From Clostridiales bacterium (lineage in GTDB: Bacteria > Bacillota > Clostridia > Saccharofermentanales > Saccharofermentanaceae): DNA of 64,000 nucleotides. Shown here one piece after another: positions 8,129 to 16,821 of the stretch. The notes beneath the pieces were generated by a model. That model saw nothing but the letters and a program-made list of their open reading frames with translations. It was not told the origin of the DNA and made no database searches. The translations under genes were made by a program, and so were the position numbers. The stretch lies in NCBI GenBank assembly GCA_017513085.1, contig JAFWDK010000010.1:62001-126000 (forward strand), in the 5' to 3' direction. Numbering within the stretch: position 1 is the stretch's first letter; each line of letters begins with the position of its first letter.

Positions 8129-9592
8129 ATGAGACGTTTGTTTGAAATCGATCTTAAGGATTATGAAGGCTGTACTAAGGTTTTCCGGCGGCCTTCGGTC
8201 CGTGCGGTCATCTTTAGAGGAAATAGAATCGCCATGGTTTATGCTACCAATGAGAAATACTATAAGTTTCCCGGAGGCGGCATGCATGATGACGAAGATA
8301 AGAAGGAGACCCTTCTTCGTGAGGTGAAAGAAGAGGTCGGTCTGGACGTTATTCCGGAAAGTATAGAAGAATTCGGAAGCGTTCTTCGAAGACAAAGAAG
8401 TGACCGGGATCCGGATACGGTCTTCGAGCAGGAGAATTTCTATTTCACATGCCAGACTCAGGCATTACAGGGACAGCAACATCTTGATGATTATGAAGCA
8501 GAGGCCGGCTTCGAGCTTCGCTTGGTGGATATCGATGAAGCCATCCGGGTCAACAAAGAGTACCGGAGTGAGTGCTTTTTCAACGAGATCATGATCGATC
8601 GGGAAAGACGTGTGCTGGAAATGATCAAATCGGAACGGTACGATGTGGTAGCTCTGGGTGAATTACTGATCGATTTTACGGAGTCGGGAAAAAGTGCGGA
8701 TGGAATGAAGCTTTTTGAGCAGAATCCGGGCGGAGCGCCGGCCAATCTTCTGACTGTTGTGAGCCATTTCGGATATAAGACAGCATTTATTGGGAAAGTC
8801 GGCGAGGATATGCACGGTCGGTTTCTGATTGAAACGCTGGAAAAAGAGGGAATCGATACCCGATCGGTGATCAGGGATCCGGAACAGTTTACTACACTTG
8901 CTTTTGTCGGACTCGATAAAAACGGGGAGAGGACTTTCTCGTTTGCCAGAAAGCCTGGCGCGGATACGATGCTCCGAAACGAAGAACTCGATCGGAAACG
9001 AATTTCCAATTGTAAGGTGTTCCACTTCGGTTCTCTTTCATTGACCGATGAACCGGCCAGGAGCGCGACGTGGGAAGCGGTGAGGATCGCCAAAGGCTGT
9101 GGAGCAACGGTTTCTTATGATCCGAATTACCGTGCCTCTTTGTGGCCGGATGAAGAAACTGCGACCGAAGTGATGCGTTCGGCGGTCCCTCGTGCTGATG
9201 TGCTGAAAGTATCGGAGGAAGAGAGTACCCTTCTTACAGGTTGTGCGGATCTTGAGGCGGCGGCAGACCGCTTATTGGCTATGGGACCGAAATTTCTAGC
9301 CATCACTCTCGGAAGCGAGGGTGTCCTGATCGCAAGAAAAGACAGAAAAGAGCGCGTGGAAGCGTTCCGGGTAAAAAGTGTCGACACGACCGGAGCGGGG
9401 GATTCTTTCTGGGGCGGGTTCATAAGCCGGTGGCTGTCTAATGGTGCAGATATAGAAGAGATGAAATGGGGAGAACTGGTAAGATGTGCACGGACAGGTA
9501 ATGCGGTTGCCGCTTTGTGCGTACAGAAACGGGGCGGGATCCCTTCTGTTCCTTCCAAGGAAGAAGTGGAGAAACTACTGAGCGATACGTGA
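8129..9592 (+). CDS. Nudix hydrolase fused to a PfkB-family sugar kinase
   Basis: 487 residues in one uninterrupted frame. Residues 20-165 form a Nudix domain with a full box (G, five, E, seven, REVKEEVGL; about 50-72). From about residue 170 a complete PfkB carbohydrate kinase begins (YDVVALGELLIDF), with the substrate region NPGGAPANL and the C-terminal catalytic motif DTTGAGDSFWGG near 418-430. The kinase part most resembles fructokinase. An ATG at 8621 (MIKSERYDVV) marks where a separate kinase would start. The combination is unusual: the Nudix domain may clean a sugar nucleotide that the kinase route produces or needs. That coupling is inference. Confidence 0.85.
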   Translation: MRRLFEIDLKDYEGCTKVFRRPSVRAVIFRGNRIAMVYATNEKYYKFPGGGMHDDEDKKETLLREVKEEVGLDVIPESIEEFGSVLRRQRSDRDPDTVFEQENFYFTCQTQALQGQQHLDDYEAEAGFELRLVDIDEAIRVNKEYRSECFFNEIMIDRERRVLEMIKSERYDVVALGELLIDFTESGKSADGMKLFEQNPGGAPANLLTVVSHFGYKTAFIGKVGEDMHGRFLIETLEKEGIDTRSVIRDPEQFTTLAFVGLDKNGERTFSFARKPGADTMLRNEELDRKRISNCKVFHFGSLSLTDEPARSATWEAVRIAKGCGATVSYDPNYRASLWPDEETATEVMRSAVPRADVLKVSEEESTLLTGCADLEAAADRLLAMGPKFLAITLGSEGVLIARKDRKERVEAFRVKSVDTTGAGDSFWGGFISRWLSNGADIEEMKWGELVRCARTGNAVAALCVQKRGGIPSVPSKEEVEKLLSDT

Positions 9593-9642
9593 TTCTATTG
9601 CGAGGTATATACGGAAGAATGAAGAAAGGACGAGGAACAATT

Positions 9643-10422
9643 ATGAGACTGGCTGCATTTCAATTTGCCGTATGTGGCTGCCTGGCGCAGAACATTGAAG
9701 TGATCAAGAACGCTATAGAACAGGCTTCTAAGAATAATGTGGATCTGCTTGTGTTTCCTGAATGCGCATTGACGGGCTATCCTCCTCGCGATATGGAAAA
9801 GTCCGAAGATATAGATGTGAGTGCGGTCAAGGCCGCAATAGAAGATCTCCGGACTATGGCTGATGACTTGGGCATTCATGTTATTCTTGGTACGATCGAC
9901 CAAACGCAGACGGAATACTATAACCGCGCATATCTGCTTTCGCCTCATGAACCTATACGCTGGTATGATAAGCGGGCTCTGTATGGATGGGATGAAGATA
10001 ACTTTACAGCCGGAAGCGAAAAAGGCGTATATGAAATAGATGGAATCAAGATCGGAATAAGGATCTGCTTCGAAGTGCGTTTCCCGGAGTATTTCAGAGA
10101 ATTGTATGTGGATGACACAGATCTGGACATCGTGCTGTTTTATGATGTAGCGGACAACGAGGATGAGAACCGGTACCAGATGATCCGAGGGCATCTTATT
10201 ACACGAGCTGTCGAAAATGTCACGCCGGTATTATCTGTAAATACGATACATCCATACCAGACGGCACCGACCTGTTTCATGAATGCATCCGGAGCCGTTT
10301 GTCAGGAACTTCCCAAGAACAGCGAGGGGATGCTGATATACGATTTCGAGAAACAGGAATTAAACTTTGGTGAGCTCGGTCGTAAACGGTATTCCGATCT
10401 GTTATTGAACCGGAAGGCGTAA
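9643..10422 (+). CDS. Carbon-nitrogen hydrolase (nitrilase superfamily)
   Basis: 259 residues from ATG 9643 (AAAGGACGAGGA upstream); the 42 codons before it lack family homology. The nitrilase triad is intact: Glu40 in FPECALTGYPP, Lys110 in YDKRAL and Cys142 in RICFEVRFPE. These enzymes cleave C-N bonds in amides such as omega-amides, carbamoyl compounds or ureido acids. The exact substrate is not visible. The next gene starts 11 bases later, so it probably shares a transcript with the acetyltransferase at 10434. Confidence 0.85.
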   Translation: MRLAAFQFAVCGCLAQNIEVIKNAIEQASKNNVDLLVFPECALTGYPPRDMEKSEDIDVSAVKAAIEDLRTMADDLGIHVILGTIDQTQTEYYNRAYLLSPHEPIRWYDKRALYGWDEDNFTAGSEKGVYEIDGIKIGIRICFEVRFPEYFRELYVDDTDLDIVLFYDVADNEDENRYQMIRGHLITRAVENVTPVLSVNTIHPYQTAPTCFMNASGAVCQELPKNSEGMLIYDFEKQELNFGELGRKRYSDLLLNRKA

Positions 10423-10433
10423 GGAGAGTCAAT

Positions 10434-11018
10434 ATGGAAAAGTTTTATTTCGAGGTGCCGGGCATCGGCAGGAAGCAGGATGCCATCGAGTTCATTCAGG
10501 AGTTTTATGCGCATCAGTCGGACATCAACGGAACCGGCGCGCTGGACAGTTATGTTGATGACTACGAGGGCTGGCTGGAGAAACTGGAGAGGGATTACGT
10601 GCAGGTGCCGAGCGAGGAGCGGGTGCCGGCTCGGACATACTTTCTGGTTCGTGAGTCAGACAAGCGCATCGTGGGCATGATCAACATCCGTCTGGCATTG
10701 AATGAGCGGCTTCGTAAGTACGGCGGCCACATCGGCTACTGCATCCGCCCGACGGAGCGCGGCAAGGGGTACAACAACATGAACCTCTACCTGGGCCTGA
10801 AGGTCTGTGCGGCGCACGGCATCGAAACGGTGTTTATGGATGCGGACCTTGATAATCCGGCGTCGTGGAAGACGATGGAGGCATTTGGCGGCGTACGCAT
10901 CCGCGAGTATTTCGACGATGTGGATGCGCACTGCATGGTGGTCGACTACAATATTGATGTTCGAAAAGCACTGGCCGGTCACCCGGAGTACGAGGATTTG
11001 ACCATATCTCAGGAATAA
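10434..11018 (+). CDS. GNAT-family N-acetyltransferase
   Basis: 194 residues. The acetyl-CoA-binding region is recognisable: GMINIRLALNE, then GHIGYCIRPTERGKGYNNMNLYL, where the R-G-K-G-Y motif A binds the pyrophosphate, and the later FMDADLDNPASWKTMEAFGG segment. GAGAGTC lies just before ATG 10434. The acceptor substrate is unknown. It is the second gene of a close group (nitrilase, GNAT, HAD-GNAT). Confidence 0.85.
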   Translation: MEKFYFEVPGIGRKQDAIEFIQEFYAHQSDINGTGALDSYVDDYEGWLEKLERDYVQVPSEERVPARTYFLVRESDKRIVGMINIRLALNERLRKYGGHIGYCIRPTERGKGYNNMNLYLGLKVCAAHGIETVFMDADLDNPASWKTMEAFGGVRIREYFDDVDAHCMVVDYNIDVRKALAGHPEYEDLTISQE

Positions 11019-11034
11019 GGCGAAGGAGTCTGCG

Positions 11035-12159
11035 ATGATAAAAGCACTGTTTGTCGATTTTTACGGGACGCTCGTTCATGAAGACGGGGAGATCATAAAG
11101 GAGATCACCAACATCATTCATGACACAGGAAACGGGGCGGCGCCTTCCGAGATCGATTCTTTCTGGTGGAAGGACTTTCAGAACATGTTCGTTTCTTCCT
11201 TTGGCGACAGCTTCGAGCTGCAGCGCGATATCGAGCGAAAAGCACTTGCCCACACGACCGGGAAATTCGAATCTGCGGCAGATGCTTCCGCCTTATGCGA
11301 CCGACTGTTTTCCCAGTGGAGCCGGCCGGAGATTTTTGAAGATACGAAAGAGTTTTTCGATAGATCCCCGCTCCCGATCTATATTGTTTCCAATATTGAT
11401 AACATTGATATCCGTAGTGCCATCGAGTATCACGGACTAAAGCCGGCCGGTGTTTTTACATCGGAAGATGCCAGGTCTTATAAACCGCGAAAAGAACTGT
11501 TCGAGCTGGCGCTTTCCAAGACCGGACTTGATCCGGAGGAAGTGATCCATATCGGAGATTCGGTAAGCAGCGATGTTAAAGGGGCGTCGGCACTGGGGAT
11601 CAGGACTTTGTGGCTGAACCGCTTCGGTAAGGAGGTCCCTTCCGGGGTGACCTCGATTTCCACTCTTCTGGAGGTATTTATGAATTTGGATATTACTATT
11701 CGAAAAGCAACGCTGGATGATCTTCCGGCGCTTCGGGATCTTTATCTGGCGCTGGAGGAAGACGGCGTCCGGTACCAGCCGGAACACTTTGTGATCGGAG
11801 AGAGAACAGACGAATTCTTCCAGTCGATCTTTGACAGTGATACCCAGGATATCCTGGTAGCAGATATCGGCGGCGAAGCAGTCGGATTTGTGCATGTGAT
11901 GATCCTTCAGCAGAAAAAAGTCTCCTGCCTGAAGCCGCAGAGCGTGGTCTATATGCAGGACCTTTGCGTCCGCGAGGATCTTCGTAGCAAAGGCATCGGC
12001 ACCATCTTAGTCAAAGAGGCGAAGAAGTACGGAAAAGAGAAAGGCGTGGATTTTATCCGCACGCAGGTATTCCCCGGAAATGTGGATGGCATGCGCTTTT
12101 ATGAGAGAAACGGCTTCTGCGAGATGATGAAGACCATCGAGTGCCAGTCGCTGGACTAA
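11035..12159 (+). CDS. HAD-family phosphatase fused to a GNAT acetyltransferase
   Basis: 374 residues. Residues 1-210 are a HAD hydrolase: motif I DFYGTLV (Asp8 nucleophile), SNIDN motif II region, KPRKELFE Lys motif and HIGDSVSSDVKGA acid motif. From residue 216 a complete GNAT domain follows (ITIRKATLDDLPALRDLY, then VREDLRSKGIGTILVKEA). The junction holds TGGAGGT and an in-frame ATG at 11680, ideal spacing for initiation, so a free 159-residue acetyltransferase may also be made. The two activities could act on the same phosphorylated amine, but this is not shown. Confidence 0.85.
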   Translation: MIKALFVDFYGTLVHEDGEIIKEITNIIHDTGNGAAPSEIDSFWWKDFQNMFVSSFGDSFELQRDIERKALAHTTGKFESAADASALCDRLFSQWSRPEIFEDTKEFFDRSPLPIYIVSNIDNIDIRSAIEYHGLKPAGVFTSEDARSYKPRKELFELALSKTGLDPEEVIHIGDSVSSDVKGASALGIRTLWLNRFGKEVPSGVTSISTLLEVFMNLDITIRKATLDDLPALRDLYLALEEDGVRYQPEHFVIGERTDEFFQSIFDSDTQDILVADIGGEAVGFVHVMILQQKKVSCLKPQSVVYMQDLCVREDLRSKGIGTILVKEAKKYGKEKGVDFIRTQVFPGNVDGMRFYERNGFCEMMKTIECQSLD

Positions 12160-12265
12160 ACGCTTAGCGGTGCTGGACCCCCTAGTAATCTTTACTAACT
12201 CCCTATCAAGACTGAACTCCCCCCCTTAGTGATTAAAGTTTGAATGTAATCAGCAAAATCTTTTG

Positions 12266-12295
12266 TTGACAAAAACTAATGATCGTTAGTATAAT
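12266..12295 (+). promoter_or_regulatory. tetR promoter with embedded operator dyad
   Basis: -35 TTGACA (12266-12271) and -10 TATAAT (12290-12295) are near-consensus with an 18-base spacer. The spacer is filled by ACTAATGATCGTTAGT (12275-12290), an almost perfect dyad, as expected for an autorepressing TetR regulator. The 12160-12265 stretch upstream holds no gene that I can see, only C-rich and A/T-rich sequence. Confidence 0.7.
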
Positions 12296-12325
12296 CTCTA
12301 ACGAATGAAAGCAAATGTGAGGTCG

Positions 12326-12961
12326 ATGAGAATGAGCAGAAAAGAAGAGATCATCTACGCGACGCTGGAACTTGCCTCTGCAAACGGCATGAAAGGTGTG
12401 TCTATGTCGCAGATCGCAGAGAAGGTGGGGATCAAGGCACCATCAATTTATAACCACTTCAAGTCGAAGGACGAGATCATCCAGGAGATGTACCGTTTTC
12501 TTCGCGAGCAGGCGCTGAAAAACAGCAGGACGGCTCCTCTGGATTATGCCGCGATGTTTGAGAAGAAGAGCCTTCAGGAGATCCTTATGGGTTCTCTTTC
12601 TGCTTATATGGGGATCGTGTCTGATAAAGATATGCTCCGGTTCTTCAAGGTCCTTTATTCCGAACGATCCACAAATCCGGTCGCCGCGAAGATCATGGTG
12701 GAAGAGACGGAACGGATGCTTTCCCAGTCCAGGGATCTATTCTACGCCTTGGCCGTGCACGGAAAAATCCGAAACGAGAATGTGGATATGGCCTCGATGA
12801 CATATTCGCTCACCATGCACTCACTGATCGATTACCGGATGGATCAGATCACATCCGGAGAAGAAAAAAGATTTGGCGACGGGAAAAGCACTGTCCCCAA
12901 GAATATCACGGAGTTTGTGAAATGGTTTAGCTTTCAGCTGGCAGTACCGGAAAAAAGATAA
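12326..12961 (+). CDS. TetR/AcrR-family transcriptional regulator
   Basis: About 211 residues. The N-terminal helix-turn-helix is typical (ILYATLELASANGMKGVS region, then QIAEKVGIKAPSIYNHFKSK). The C-terminal ligand domain is diverged as usual. An ATG at 12305 would lie only about 10 bases after the -10 box, so the start is more likely 12326 or 12332, where GTGAGG serves as ribosome site. The operator dyad in its own promoter indicates autorepression. The DUF998 membrane protein 20 bases downstream is the likely co-regulated target. Confidence 0.88.
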   Translation: MRMSRKEEIIYATLELASANGMKGVSMSQIAEKVGIKAPSIYNHFKSKDEIIQEMYRFLREQALKNSRTAPLDYAAMFEKKSLQEILMGSLSAYMGIVSDKDMLRFFKVLYSERSTNPVAAKIMVEETERMLSQSRDLFYALAVHGKIRNENVDMASMTYSLTMHSLIDYRMDQITSGEEKRFGDGKSTVPKNITEFVKWFSFQLAVPEKR

Positions 12962-12981
12962 AAGAAAGAGATGAAAAACAC

Positions 12982-13668
12982 ATGCAAAATGAAATGACGA
13001 TGAATGTAGATACGAATGCAAAAAAGAAACTGATCAACTGGATCGGGCTCCTGGGTATAGTGGCATTTCTGTCCTATCTGGCGGCATTGATCTTTTCGCC
13101 ACTGGATTTCCCAGGTTATAACTGGATGGAACAGGCAGCCAGTGACCTGTCTGCGGATTCCGCGCCATCTCGGCATCTCTGGGAGCAGCTGTCTGCATTT
13201 TATGATGCCGGAAGTGTCGTATGTGCCACCTGTATCGCGATCTATGTGTCGGAGAAGAAGATCTCCACGAAACTGTTCCGCCTTGGCATTTACCTTTTTA
13301 CGATCATGAACTGGGTCTCGAAGGTGGGATACCAGATGTTTGCCCTTTCCGATTCGGGAAAGGATATTGCCGGATTTCAGGAAACGATGCATATGGTAGT
13401 CACAGCGATTGTTGTGGTTCTCTCTATCGTATCTTTGATCATGCTGATCGTATCGGGATGCCGGCATAAGGAAGTCCGAGGCCCCGGGATCTGGGCGGCG
13501 ATCGCACTTGCCATGATGTTCATGGGTCCCATCGGGATGGGTGCTTTTCCCGCTAAATACTTCGGCATATTCGAAAGATTCAGTACTGTTGCGGCAGTCG
13601 GATATAATGCCGTACTGGGTGTATATCTGTTTCAAGGTTTCCGAATCTCTCAGAAATCTGAAGATTAA
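12982..13668 (+). CDS. DUF998-family integral membrane protein
   Basis: 228 residues with about six hydrophobic helices. The opening helix followed by FSPLDFPGYNWMEQAASDLSA is characteristic of DUF998 proteins, where a conserved Ser/Asp-Leu-Ser region follows the first helix. The function of the family is not established. It follows the TetR gene by 20 bases and both end before a strong terminator, so they form a two-gene, self-regulated operon, possibly a stress or drug response. Confidence 0.75.
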   Translation: MQNEMTMNVDTNAKKKLINWIGLLGIVAFLSYLAALIFSPLDFPGYNWMEQAASDLSADSAPSRHLWEQLSAFYDAGSVVCATCIAIYVSEKKISTKLFRLGIYLFTIMNWVSKVGYQMFALSDSGKDIAGFQETMHMVVTAIVVVLSIVSLIMLIVSGCRHKEVRGPGIWAAIALAMMFMGPIGMGAFPAKYFGIFERFSTVAAVGYNAVLGVYLFQGFRISQKSED

Positions 13669-13735
13669 CGGAGAGAACACGGATCCTTTTATACTACGAA
13701 GCTGTTTCTCGAAAATGAGATGAGATGATATACTC

Positions 13736-13779
13736 AACTTAGTTCGGATGGAGAACTGTCCGGACTAAGTTTTTTATTT
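13736..13779 (+). terminator. Intrinsic terminator after the tetR operon
   Basis: A 13-base arm (AACTTAGTTCGGA, 13736-13748) pairs with TCCGGACTAAGTT (13759-13771) with one G-U pair, followed by TTTTTATTT. A strong factor-independent terminator. Confidence 0.85.
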
Positions 13780-13814
13780 CGACATATCGTTTGGCATTCG
13801 CAAGGGGAACGTAG

Positions 13815-14456
13815 ATGGATAAACACTTATTTTTTGAAAACGCCTACTTCGTGATCGGTACTTCCTATGCCGGGAAGTCCACGATGGTAAAAGAACTTGC
13901 AAAGAAACATAACGGGATCGCCTGTGAGGAGAACTATCACGATAACTATCCGGAGAAACTGGATAAAGAAGAGTTTCCTTGTCTGACGTATACGCGTGAT
14001 CTGGTGGACTGGCATGATTTTATCCGCCGTTCTCCGCAGGAATATAAGGACTGGATCGACGGCGCCAAGAGAGAAAGCGGAATACTCGAACTTCGAATGC
14101 TGCCGGAGATCTGCAGTAAAGGAAAGCCTGTGTTTGTGGATACGAATATCAGCCTGGATGACCTTCGTGTGATCACACCGAAGAACCATGTCGTCGTCCT
14201 TCTTTCGGATCCGCAGATCTCGATCCACCGCTTCTTCGACCGTCCGGACCCGGAGAAGCAGTTCTTGTATAAGCTGATGCTGGAAGAGCCGGATCCGGAG
14301 GCGGCACTGGCCAATTATCGAAAAGGCCTGGAACTGATCTGTTCACAGGAAGCCTATGATACACTTCTGAACTCCGGATTTGCCGTTATTCATCGTGATG
14401 AGAACAGAACGATCGAACAGACCGCCGCGCTCATAGACGAGATTTTCGGGTTATAA
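13815..14456 (+). CDS. P-loop kinase-like protein
   Basis: 213 residues. The nucleotide-binding P-loop is GTSYAGKST near residue 15. A VVVLLSDPQISIHRFFDRPD segment resembles the lid/Arg region of small nucleotide or metabolite kinases. Overall it looks like the AAA_18/zeta-toxin-like group of stand-alone kinases, whose substrates are mostly unknown. It follows a terminator and ends 27 bases before the deaminase. Two similar but divergent kinases are encoded at 23502 and 39194. Confidence 0.7.
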   Translation: MDKHLFFENAYFVIGTSYAGKSTMVKELAKKHNGIACEENYHDNYPEKLDKEEFPCLTYTRDLVDWHDFIRRSPQEYKDWIDGAKRESGILELRMLPEICSKGKPVFVDTNISLDDLRVITPKNHVVVLLSDPQISIHRFFDRPDPEKQFLYKLMLEEPDPEAALANYRKGLELICSQEAYDTLLNSGFAVIHRDENRTIEQTAALIDEIFGL

Positions 14457-14483
14457 TGTGATCATTACATAGGAAGGAAGATC

Positions 14484-15437
14484 ATGATGAAGTCGGATTT
14501 CTTTTCAGGATTAGCGGAGAATAATAGAGAGCTGCTTCTGAAGGTCCCGATGAGTGATATTCATAATCACTCTACGAAGGGATGCAGACGCAGCTGGCTG
14601 GCGGAACAATTAAATATGGTTCTGCCGGAGCCTCCTGAAAAGTTCGATGGCCTTTCCGGTATGCAGGAATGGTTCACGAGAGAGATCAAGCCATACTGCA
14701 CCGGCAAAGAAGGCATCATACTCCGGTGGGAAGGTGCTTTTGCCGAGGCGAAAAGAAACAACATCGTACGGCTTGCGATGAACTTCGGCGTGACGGAGAT
14801 CGATCTGGTCGGCGGAATGGAGCCGTTTCGGAAAATGATCGACGGATTTCATCAGAAGCATTGTCCGGACACGGTATTCGAGCCGGAGATCACCTATATC
14901 TTGCTATGTAATGTGGAAGCAGAGACCGAAAGGATGGATCAGTTCGTTTCAGACGGATACTTCCGATCCATCGATGTCTGCGGCGGAGAAAACCTGCGGC
15001 CAATCGAAGATTTCCTGCCGCTCTATCGGAAAGCGGAGCAATATCATCTGGTCAAGAAGATGCATGTCGGAGAAAGCGGGCCGGCGGAAGATATCCGTAA
15101 AGCCGTGGAAATCCTGGGCCTGGATGAGGTCCACCACGGGATCCGCGCGGCCGATTCGAAAGACGTGATGCGCTTCCTAGCCGAGAACAAGATTCAGCTG
15201 AATGTGTGCCCGAGCAGTAACGTGATGCTGGGATATGCACGTAGTTTCAAAGACCATCCAATCAAGGTGCTCTTCGAAAGCGGGGTCAAGGTGACGATCA
15301 ACACAGACGATCTACTGATCTTTGACAGCTCGATCGAAAACGAATACCTGCTTTTATACCGCGCGTGTGTACTTAGTGCAGAACAATTAAATGAGATACG
15401 ATTGCTGGGCAACAGACCACGATCGAGAAGTATCTGA
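14484..15437 (+). CDS. Adenosine deaminase-like protein with C-terminal frameshift
   Basis: 317 residues as read. Amidohydrolase motifs of adenosine/AMP deaminases are all present: DIHNHS metal site, MHVGESG, HHGIRAADS and TINTDD. It converts adenosine or a related aminopurine to the inosine form. The C-terminus breaks at about 15404: in the next frame the sequence continues as GQQTTIEKYLKKSKHYT to a stop at 15458-15460, which fits the family end. Restoring one G (CGA TTG GCT GGG) would rejoin the frames. So either a natural deletion or a sequencing error; the core catalytic part is intact. AGGAAGG precedes the start. Confidence 0.8.
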   Translation: MMKSDFFSGLAENNRELLLKVPMSDIHNHSTKGCRRSWLAEQLNMVLPEPPEKFDGLSGMQEWFTREIKPYCTGKEGIILRWEGAFAEAKRNNIVRLAMNFGVTEIDLVGGMEPFRKMIDGFHQKHCPDTVFEPEITYILLCNVEAETERMDQFVSDGYFRSIDVCGGENLRPIEDFLPLYRKAEQYHLVKKMHVGESGPAEDIRKAVEILGLDEVHHGIRAADSKDVMRFLAENKIQLNVCPSSNVMLGYARSFKDHPIKVLFESGVKVTINTDDLLIFDSSIENEYLLLYRACVLSAEQLNEIRLLGNRPRSRSI

Positions 15438-15523
15438 AGAAGTCGAAGCATTATACTTAGAAGACTTTGACAGATCCCCGAAGAATCACTACGATGAGAA
15501 GAGAATGTGTAAAGGAGATCTAC

Positions 15524-16315
15524 ATGCTGACCAAAGAAGATATCTTCCGTTTTCTTCAAGAGGCGGGAATCAAACACGATGATAAGGTAACGATCCACTG
15601 TTCGCTCCGTTCGATTGGAAAAATCGAGAATGGGGCAGATGGATTGATCGATGCTTTCTGCGAATACATGAAAAACGGTCTCTTTATTGTACCGACGCAC
15701 ACATGGAATAAGGTGTGGAGAGAGACTCCCTATTACGATGTCAGATCAACGGTTCCGGATATCGGGACACTTGCCGAGGTCGCTGCTTTTCGAAAAGATG
15801 GCGTACGGTCTCTGCATCCGACCCACTCTGTGACGGTCTTCGGAAAAGGCGCGGAAGAGTTTGTAAAGGGAGAGGAGAAGTGTGGATCTCCGGCGCCTGT
15901 CGGAAGCTGTATCAGCCGCCTCTACGAAGAAGGCGGAAAAGTCCTTCTGGTCGGTGTCGGCCATGAGAGAAACACGTATCTTCACTCGGTGGATGAACGC
16001 CTGAAGATCCCGGACCGTCTGAATCCGAATCCTTTCGAGATCACGATCATCGACCACCAGGGGCGCGAACTGAAATCGCCTCCGTTTCACTCGCACTACA
16101 CGGCGGCCGCTGACCGCTGCGTCTCCGAATATTATCCGAACTATAAAGAAGCTTTTGAGTACAAAGGGGCGGTGACGTATAGTAAACTCGGCAACGCGCT
16201 GGTATATGTTTGCGACTGTAGGAAAATGACGGACACCCTTAAAACGATGTGGGAACGCACAGATCGGGATCTATGCATCTCGGCAGATCCGATCCCGAGG
16301 GAACTTTATGAATGA
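15524..16315 (+). CDS. AAC(3)-type aminoglycoside N-acetyltransferase family protein
   Basis: 263 residues from ATG 15524, which has AAAGGAGA 6 bases upstream; the 19 codons before it overlap the deaminase tail and are unlikely to be used. Family motifs are clear: HCSLRSIG, a PTHTW segment, SLHPTHSVTVFGKGAEEF and PVGSCISRLYEEGGKVLLVG, followed by the conserved TYLHSVDE. The closest families are AAC(3) enzymes and YokD-like proteins. Chromosomal members often have no demonstrated resistance activity, so the substrate is open. Confidence 0.85.
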   Translation: MLTKEDIFRFLQEAGIKHDDKVTIHCSLRSIGKIENGADGLIDAFCEYMKNGLFIVPTHTWNKVWRETPYYDVRSTVPDIGTLAEVAAFRKDGVRSLHPTHSVTVFGKGAEEFVKGEEKCGSPAPVGSCISRLYEEGGKVLLVGVGHERNTYLHSVDERLKIPDRLNPNPFEITIIDHQGRELKSPPFHSHYTAAADRCVSEYYPNYKEAFEYKGAVTYSKLGNALVYVCDCRKMTDTLKTMWERTDRDLCISADPIPRELYE

Positions 16316-16331
16316 TGGCAGGGAGTTCACT

Positions 16332-16805
16332 ATGGAAATTACGTATAGAAAACTCACAGAGAATGAACTGGGCGAGATCATTAGAATGAGGATCGACCAG
16401 CTGACGGAGGAATATACTGAAGTAGGCAGGACCGTGCCGGAGGGTGTGGATCTGGAGGAATCCCTGATGGATTTCTATAAGAGGAACCTGGCGGCCGGCA
16501 CGTATGTCTCGTGGCTTGCCTTTGACGGCGATAAGATCGTCGGGACAAGCGGGATGTCCTTCGCGGAGAAGCCGCCCTATTTTACCTGTCCGACCGGAAG
16601 ACTGGGGATTCTGTCGAGTATGTACACGGATCCGGACTACAGAAGGATGGGAATAGCTTCCGAACTTCTTAAAAGAGTTGTCCAGGAAGCCAAGGACTAT
16701 GGCTGCGGGACGATCTACATCACGGCATCGGATGTGGGCGTGAAACTTTATGAGGCGAACGGCTTCAAGCATAACGGGAATTTTCTGCAGTATAATTTTG
16801 TGTGA
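16332..16805 (+). CDS. GNAT-family N-acetyltransferase
   Basis: 157 residues from ATG 16332 (AGGGAG upstream); an ATG at 16308 overlaps the preceding gene and looks less likely. ITYRKLTENELGEIIRMR is a typical N-terminus. Motif A is DPDYRRMGIASELLKRVVQ, and the late strand is GVKLYEANGFKHNG. Acceptor unknown. It is followed 17 bases later by another acetyltransferase. Confidence 0.85.
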   Translation: MEITYRKLTENELGEIIRMRIDQLTEEYTEVGRTVPEGVDLEESLMDFYKRNLAAGTYVSWLAFDGDKIVGTSGMSFAEKPPYFTCPTGRLGILSSMYTDPDYRRMGIASELLKRVVQEAKDYGCGTIYITASDVGVKLYEANGFKHNGNFLQYNFV

Positions 16806-16821
16806 CAGGTGGTACAGTAAT

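Noticed and set aside
15524..16315. Acquired aminoglycoside-resistance gene
   Set aside because: It belongs to the AAC(3)-like family, but there is no mobile element nearby and chromosomal members often lack resistance activity.
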